DNA of 41,729 nt. It comes from Alphaproteobacteria bacterium (GTDB lineage Bacteria > Pseudomonadota > Alphaproteobacteria > Caulobacterales > Parvularculaceae). Shown here one piece after another: positions 37,252 to 41,729 of the stretch (position 1 is its first letter; each line of letters opens with the position of its first letter). The stretch is taken from NCBI GenBank assembly GCA_013151255.1, contig JAADIQ010000028.1, positions 1-41,729 on the forward strand, written 5' to 3'. A model generated the notes under the pieces. The model was not told the origin of the DNA, did no database searches, and was given only the letters and a program-made list of their open reading frames with translations. The translations under genes and the position numbers were made by a program.

Positions 37252-38784
37252 GTGTTTGAGTTCTCAGATCTGCCACGGCCGATCATCCGGCATTTAAACG
37301 GCCTCTGGCGCCGGCGATGGACTGTCATCGCCGTCGCCTGGGTGGTTGCGCTTGCCGGTTGGTTCGCCGTCTGGATGGTTCCGGACAAATATGAATCGCG
37401 CGCGCATGTTTTCGTTCAGACCGAGACCATATTGGAGCCGGTGCTGAACGGCTTTACGGCGCGCCCGGACTATTCGCGCCGGGTTGAGGTGATGCGGCTG
37501 CAACTGTTGACGCGGCCGAATGTCGAAGAGGTGATTTTGCGCGCCGGCATGGACCGGACCATAGAGGCGCGCTCCGATATTGAGCGCCGCACCAAGATGG
37601 AAGCGCTGATCAACGAGCTGTCGCAAAAAATTAAAATCGACAGCCCGCGCGCGATGTATTTTGTCATCACCTATAAGAACGCGAACCCTGAAATGGCCCG
37701 GGCGGTGGTTGATGCGGTCCTCAATATGCTGATCGAACAGGACCTTGGCGCCACCTTGTCGGAAAGCGAGGCGGCGGTGCGCCGTCTCAATCTTCAGATT
37801 GAAGCGTTTGAAGAAAAACTTACCGCCAATGAACGCGCCGTCGCCAATTATCGCCGCGCCAATGCGAGCGAGCTGGCCGGCACGCTGGGCGCGACGCGCC
37901 GTCGCGAACAGAAAGAACAGGAACTGGCCCGCGCCAGCGACGAGCTTGAGCGCACCGAGGGGCGGATTTTTACCTTGAAGAATTTGATGTCGACGACATC
38001 ACGGACAACTTCCGGCGGCGAGCTCGATAAGCTCAACGTCGAACTTGCTGACTTGCGCAGCCGGTATAAAGAAACCCATCCCGATATTCGTGGCGTGGCA
38101 GCGCGCATTGAACAGCTTGAGGCGGGCGGCGCTGCTCTGTCGTCTAACCCCGATTATGTGCGGTTGCGTTCTGAATTACAGCTGGCGCAAAACGCGGTCG
38201 GCATTCTCAGCGCGCGCGAGCAACGCCTACGCCGTGAGCTTGAAGCGCTGGATCTCACCGCCGGGCTGGCGCCGGCGGCCGAAGCGGGCTTGCAGCAAAT
38301 CATCCGCGAATATGAGCAGACGCAAAAAACCTATGGCGAGTTGCTGTCGCGGCGCGACCGGCTTGCGCTCACCAGAAATCTCGGCGCCGCCGGGCGCGGG
38401 GTTGATTACCAAGTGTTTGAGCGCCCCGAGGCGGCCTTGGCGCCAACCGATCCGCCGCGGATGCTGCTGATCATCGGTGTTTTTGGAATTGCCGCTGGCG
38501 CCGGCGCTGGCGCCGCCTGGTTGTTGACCATGCTTGATAAAAGCTACACCCAGCTCAGCGAATTGCAGGATGCGTTTGGCCTTCCGGTGCTTGGCGCGCT
38601 TAGCGAGGTTCCATCGCCCGCCGTTGTCGCGGCGCGTTATGTCGATCTCAGAAAGCTCGGCGCTTTCGCCGCCAGCCTGATGCTTGTCGGCGCCGCCTAT
38701 TCGTATTTTACAGTGCTAAAACTGCCATCCGATACGTCCGTCGTCGAGATTTCGGCATCAGCAAATTATGGGGAGGCGTTGTGA
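37252..38784 (+). CDS. XrtA-type polysaccharide chain-length determinant (Wzz-like)
   Basis: These inner-membrane co-polymerases set chain length and link polymerase to export. The 510-residue product has a membrane segment near residues 22-42, a Wzz domain starting KYESRAHVFVQTETI, and long alpha-helical coiled coils (about 160-225 and 290-360). A second membrane segment lies at about 402-427 with a conserved PTDPPR before it, and a third hydrophobic segment near 465-487. I chose the GTG at 37252, with AAGGA 6 bases upstream; a TTG at 37231 is in frame. Its stop overlaps the kinase start (TGATG). Confidence 0.9.
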   Translation: MFEFSDLPRPIIRHLNGLWRRRWTVIAVAWVVALAGWFAVWMVPDKYESRAHVFVQTETILEPVLNGFTARPDYSRRVEVMRLQLLTRPNVEEVILRAGMDRTIEARSDIERRTKMEALINELSQKIKIDSPRAMYFVITYKNANPEMARAVVDAVLNMLIEQDLGATLSESEAAVRRLNLQIEAFEEKLTANERAVANYRRANASELAGTLGATRRREQKEQELARASDELERTEGRIFTLKNLMSTTSRTTSGGELDKLNVELADLRSRYKETHPDIRGVAARIEQLEAGGAALSSNPDYVRLRSELQLAQNAVGILSAREQRLRRELEALDLTAGLAPAAEAGLQQIIREYEQTQKTYGELLSRRDRLALTRNLGAAGRGVDYQVFERPEAALAPTDPPRMLLIIGVFGIAAGAGAGAAWLLTMLDKSYTQLSELQDAFGLPVLGALSEVPSPAVVAARYVDLRKLGAFAASLMLVGAAYSYFTVLKLPSDTSVVEISASANYGEAL

Positions 38785-39698
38785 TGGGCGTCATCGAAAA
38801 GGCTGGCGGCACAGTCCACAACATTGCGGCCAAGCGCGCCAAGAAACGCAACAAGAAAGCCGAACCGCGCCTTGCCACGGAGCAGGCTTTCGAACTCGAC
38901 TACGCCATGCTCGCCGAGGCCGGTTATTATCATCCGGACGCGAAAGCCACCCAGCTGGCGCTGGAGCTGCGCGCGGTCAAGCGGCGATTATTGCGGCGCA
39001 TCGGTTTCATGCGCGCCAGCGGCGAGCGCCAGTCGCATCGCATGCCCGGGCGCCAGCGCAACCTGATCATGGTGACATCGGCGCGGGCCGGCGAGGGCAA
39101 AACCTTCAGCGCCGTCAATCTCGCCTTGAGCCTTGCGCTCGAAGACCAGATTGAAACCCTGTTAGTTGACGCCGATGTGCCGCGCCCACGCGTGCGCGAA
39201 AGGTTTGGCCTCGCCGCCGGGCCGGGGCTGACCGACAAACTGCTCGATCCCTCGCTCAATATCCGGTCGCTGCAGCACCGCGCCAGCCAGGCGCCGCTGT
39301 CGGTGCTCGCCGAGGGCGCCCGAATTGAACGGGCGTCTGAGCTGTTCGCCAATGAGGACTGCCAGCGCCTGTTGACCGAATTATCGACGCAAACGCCGGA
39401 CCGGCTCATCATCCTCGATGCGCCGCCGGTCCTGGCGACGACCGAGGCGGTGGTTTTGGCTAAATATGTCGATGAAATCGTCTTTGTGGTGGAGGCCAAC
39501 GCCACGCCTGAACCTGCGGTTGCATCAGCCATTGACGAACTCCTCGACATTAACCCCAATCTCAGCTTGATGTTAAATCGGTGTTTGATCGGGGCGGGCG
39601 GATCGCATTATGGATCATATGAATATTACGGGCCGGGCGGCGATGCGAAAAGCGCTATGCCGCCGCGCGCGGAGGGGGTTTCCAATGGAACAGTATAA
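38784..39698 (+). CDS. XrtA-type tyrosine autokinase (BY-kinase)
   Basis: BY-kinases control the Wzz partner by cycles of autophosphorylation. The 304-residue protein has a basic N-terminus and a P-loop in SARAGEGKT (K106). Walker A-prime is LLVDADVPRP, Walker B is LIILDAPPV, and the tail SHYGSYEYYG carries four clustered tyrosines (Y276, Y279, Y281, Y282). The kinase is a separate protein from the Wzz-like one, as in XrtA loci, rather than fused as in Wzc. The ATG at 38784 has GGGAGG 7 bases upstream; a GTG one codon earlier is in frame. Confidence 0.9.
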   Translation: MGVIEKAGGTVHNIAAKRAKKRNKKAEPRLATEQAFELDYAMLAEAGYYHPDAKATQLALELRAVKRRLLRRIGFMRASGERQSHRMPGRQRNLIMVTSARAGEGKTFSAVNLALSLALEDQIETLLVDADVPRPRVRERFGLAAGPGLTDKLLDPSLNIRSLQHRASQAPLSVLAEGARIERASELFANEDCQRLLTELSTQTPDRLIILDAPPVLATTEAVVLAKYVDEIVFVVEANATPEPAVASAIDELLDINPNLSLMLNRCLIGAGGSHYGSYEYYGPGGDAKSAMPPRAEGVSNGTV

Positions 39699-41376
39699 AA
39701 TCGGCAGAAACACGATGCAGGGTATCAAGGGCGCGCTTTTAGCAGGCGTCTGCGCCAGCGTTTTGGGCGGGACGGCTTTCGCGCAGGTTGGCGGACCGGA
39801 AGCGCCGCTGAAAATGAAATCCGATTATCTCGGTTATTCAGCGGCGGTCTCGACGCGGTTTACCTATTCGGACAATCTGGACCTGCGACGCGATGGGCTG
39901 AAGGATGATGAATATATCCTGTCAACAATTCTGACAGGCGGGGCGATCATCAGTACAAAACGCTTAACGGCGTTGGTGCTGGGCGATCTCGATTTCTCCT
40001 ATCTGATCGATCGCAGTGATTTCTTGGTCAATCAGAATATTGGCGCCACCGCGACGGCGACGGTTGCAGAAAACCTCGCTTATGTAGATGTGTCCGCACA
40101 GACGTCGCGCCAACTGGTTGGCGACAATGCGCGGTTTTCCCGTAGCTTGAACAATGCGCGCAATCAGCAAGCCAATGTCAATTCCTTCTCCGCAAGTCCT
40201 TATATCTACCACCAGATGGCGGACCAATCGTCGGTGGAAGTGCGTTACCGGTTCTCTCAAGTTTTTATCGATGATTCCAGAACAGCGGCGAATACGTTTC
40301 GCCGTAGTTTTCTGAATGACTCCATGACACATGAGGCGTTTGCGAGTTATCAAACCGGCTCCGCGCTTGAACGGGTTCGTATTCGCGCATCCGCTTACGC
40401 CAACAGTACAAAAGAAACCGGGTCAGGTAATTTGCCGAACTTTGAATATCAACAAGGCTCGCTCTACACCGATATGCGGTTTGCGATTGACGATAAGTTT
40501 TCGCTAAGCGGGGCGGTCGGCTATGATGAAGTCGACACGGATGCGGCCGCGGCGTTATTTTTTAATGATGACGCGCTTTCCGGAGTGTTCTGGCGCGCCG
40601 GCTTTACGGTGCGGCCGAACCGGCGCGGCAGCGCGCGGATTGAATATGGCGAGCGCTACGGTGGTGACTTCATTGATGCAGATATAAAATATCAACTCAC
40701 AAGACGTCTGGTGTTTTCAGCAAACGCCGGTCGAACTTTCCAGACGCGCGCGCAAGGGGTGAATTCGCAATTCAAAAGCGTACAGACGCAAACGCTGGAT
40801 TTTGCCGACCGTTTGCGTGACGGTGGAGAAAGTTCGCCGCGCAATGTCATCAATGCGGCCAACAGATTTTCGCGCGCCTTGTCGGGGCGCTCGGCCCAAA
40901 CCGTTGGCGTTAGCATAACGGACCGCGCGAGCGCGTCGATTTCGGCGGTTTATGACCGCACAGATGTGACGTTAAGCGTTTATGGCGCCGATAGCGACTT
41001 CGGGTTTCGCCAAATCAAAACCTATGGCGTTGCGTTAAGTGCAAAGCATCGTCTTTCGCGCCGTCTCACCGGCTATGGGAATTTCCGGTACCGCCGCTCA
41101 GATACGACGATCGACACTGCAATATGTGAGGCGAACCCAGTTTTATTTGGCCTCGACACGATGGATATTCTTTTTGACCCAGTCGTTGATTGTGCGGCTG
41201 TCGTCGCCAACAACGGGTTGACTAACACAGTCATCGGCCGCGTCGGCGGTTCCTACCGGCTTTACAAAAATGTTTCGGCATATACAGAAGCATCGTATAC
41301 GAAGCGATTTTCTCCAATCCCCGCGCTCGAATATGATGAGACCTCCATTTTGGTGGGAGCCACGCTGGAATTTTAA
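39685..41376 (+). CDS. Outer-membrane beta-barrel protein of the XrtA-type locus
   Basis: The 563-residue product has a signal peptide with a likely cleavage after AFA (about residue 33). Many short amphipathic strands rich in tyrosine, serine and asparagine follow, and it ends with a C-terminal aromatic residue in VGATLEF, the hallmark of outer-membrane barrels. Position between the tyrosine kinase and the ATPase matches the PEP-CTERM/XrtA-associated outer-membrane protein family. It probably takes part in export of the polysaccharide. The ATG at 39685 has GGAGGGGG 6 bases upstream and overlaps the kinase end by 14 bases. Confidence 0.85.
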   Translation: MEQYKIGRNTMQGIKGALLAGVCASVLGGTAFAQVGGPEAPLKMKSDYLGYSAAVSTRFTYSDNLDLRRDGLKDDEYILSTILTGGAIISTKRLTALVLGDLDFSYLIDRSDFLVNQNIGATATATVAENLAYVDVSAQTSRQLVGDNARFSRSLNNARNQQANVNSFSASPYIYHQMADQSSVEVRYRFSQVFIDDSRTAANTFRRSFLNDSMTHEAFASYQTGSALERVRIRASAYANSTKETGSGNLPNFEYQQGSLYTDMRFAIDDKFSLSGAVGYDEVDTDAAAALFFNDDALSGVFWRAGFTVRPNRRGSARIEYGERYGGDFIDADIKYQLTRRLVFSANAGRTFQTRAQGVNSQFKSVQTQTLDFADRLRDGGESSPRNVINAANRFSRALSGRSAQTVGVSITDRASASISAVYDRTDVTLSVYGADSDFGFRQIKTYGVALSAKHRLSRRLTGYGNFRYRRSDTTIDTAICEANPVLFGLDTMDILFDPVVDCAAVVANNGLTNTVIGRVGGSYRLYKNVSAYTEASYTKRFSPIPALEYDETSILVGATLEF

Positions 41377-41379
41377 ACT

Positions 41380-41729
41380 ATGTATGAAGAGTATTTTCAG
41401 CTGTCGAGCGCGCCTTTCAAGCTCAATCCGGACCCGCGGTATTTCTTCGGCAGCCGCAGCCATAACAAGGCGATGGCTTATCTTCACTATGGCCTGAAAC
41501 AGGCTGAAGGGTTCATTGTCATTACCGGTCCCGTCGGCGCCGGGAAAACCATGTTAATCGGGCATTTGCTGGACCAGCTCAACCGCTCCAATATCGTTGC
41601 CGCGCAGCTCTTAACCTCCAATGTCAGTCCGGACGAACTGCTCGGGCATATTCTTTCGGCGTTTCGCATCGCGCCCGAAGGCGAGGGGCGGACCGGTCAG
41701 CTGGAAGCGTTTGAAGATTACCTGTTTGA
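41380..41729 (+). CDS. XrtA-associated AAA ATPase, partial
   Basis: The gene starts 3 bases after the barrel gene stop and runs off the window, giving 116 complete codons. The product starts MYEEYFQLSSAPFKLNPDPR and has the P-loop GPVGAGKT (G50-T57). It resembles the ATPases found in exosortase A loci and the related ExeA-type ATPases of secretion systems. The last visible bases are the first two of a codon, not a stop. Role in the locus is presumed to be energising or organising export. Confidence 0.88.
   Translation, partial: MYEEYFQLSSAPFKLNPDPRYFFGSRSHNKAMAYLHYGLKQAEGFIVITGPVGAGKTMLIGHLLDQLNRSNIVAAQLLTSNVSPDELLGHILSAFRIAPEGEGRTGQLEAFEDYLF

Overview
The window is a chromosomal segment of an alphaproteobacterium of moderately high GC. 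Three things point there: the complete gene order mraZ-rsmH-ftsL-ftsI-murEF-mraY-murD-ftsW-murGCB-ddl-ftsQAZ-lpxC-bamD-recN-ligA, perfect CtrA-type boxes (TTAA-N7-TTAA) with GANTC (CcrM-type) sites in front of mraZ and ftsZ, and alphaproteobacterial intergenic palindromes. The XrtA-type exopolysaccharide genes at the right end suggest the Caulobacterales/Parvularculales side of the class, but the genus cannot be named from sequence alone.

Region 1 (1-25359, + strand) is the division and cell-wall (dcw) cluster plus envelope and DNA-repair genes. Most genes overlap by 1-4 bases or are only a few bases apart, as in one long transcript. MurC, MurD, MurE, MurF, MurB, Ddl, MraY and MurG make lipid II. 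FtsW and FtsI polymerise and cross-link it at the septum. FtsL, FtsQ, FtsA and FtsZ build the divisome. LpxC commits to lipid A and BamD to outer-membrane protein assembly; recN and ligA follow. A large palindromic repeat sits between murC and murB and reaches to within 5 bases of the murB start.

Region 2 (25360-32156, + strand) starts with a 571-base gene-free stretch that carries a palindromic repeat and a nested dyad. The branched-chain 2-oxoacid dehydrogenase operon bkdA1-bkdA2-bkdB-lpd follows. It is interrupted by an AT-rich gene for a 69-residue membrane protein with a zinc-ribbon-like Cys4 pattern. A nucleoside hydrolase and a second copy of the repeat come next.

Region 3 (32157-35452) holds two minus-strand genes: a FliO-like flagellar protein, and a large protein joining a GT4 glycosyltransferase to a WalW-like polysaccharide deacetylase. 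A perfect CtrA box lies upstream of the FliO gene, over the stop codon of the glycosyltransferase gene.

Region 4 (35453-41729, + strand) is the start of an exosortase A (XrtA/PEP-CTERM)-associated polysaccharide locus. It encodes a priming sugar transferase, a Wza-like lipoprotein, a Wzz-like chain-length protein, a BY-type tyrosine kinase, an outer-membrane beta-barrel and an AAA ATPase cut by the window end. The exosortase itself is not in the window.

The most interesting points are the shared CtrA/GANTC logic at the dcw, ftsZ and fliO-like promoters, the GT4-deacetylase fusion, the small Cys4 membrane protein inside the bkd operon, an altered KTG motif (KTA) in FtsI, and the twin inverted repeats in the ftsZ leader. 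I see no tRNA, rRNA, CRISPR array, insertion sequence or prophage.
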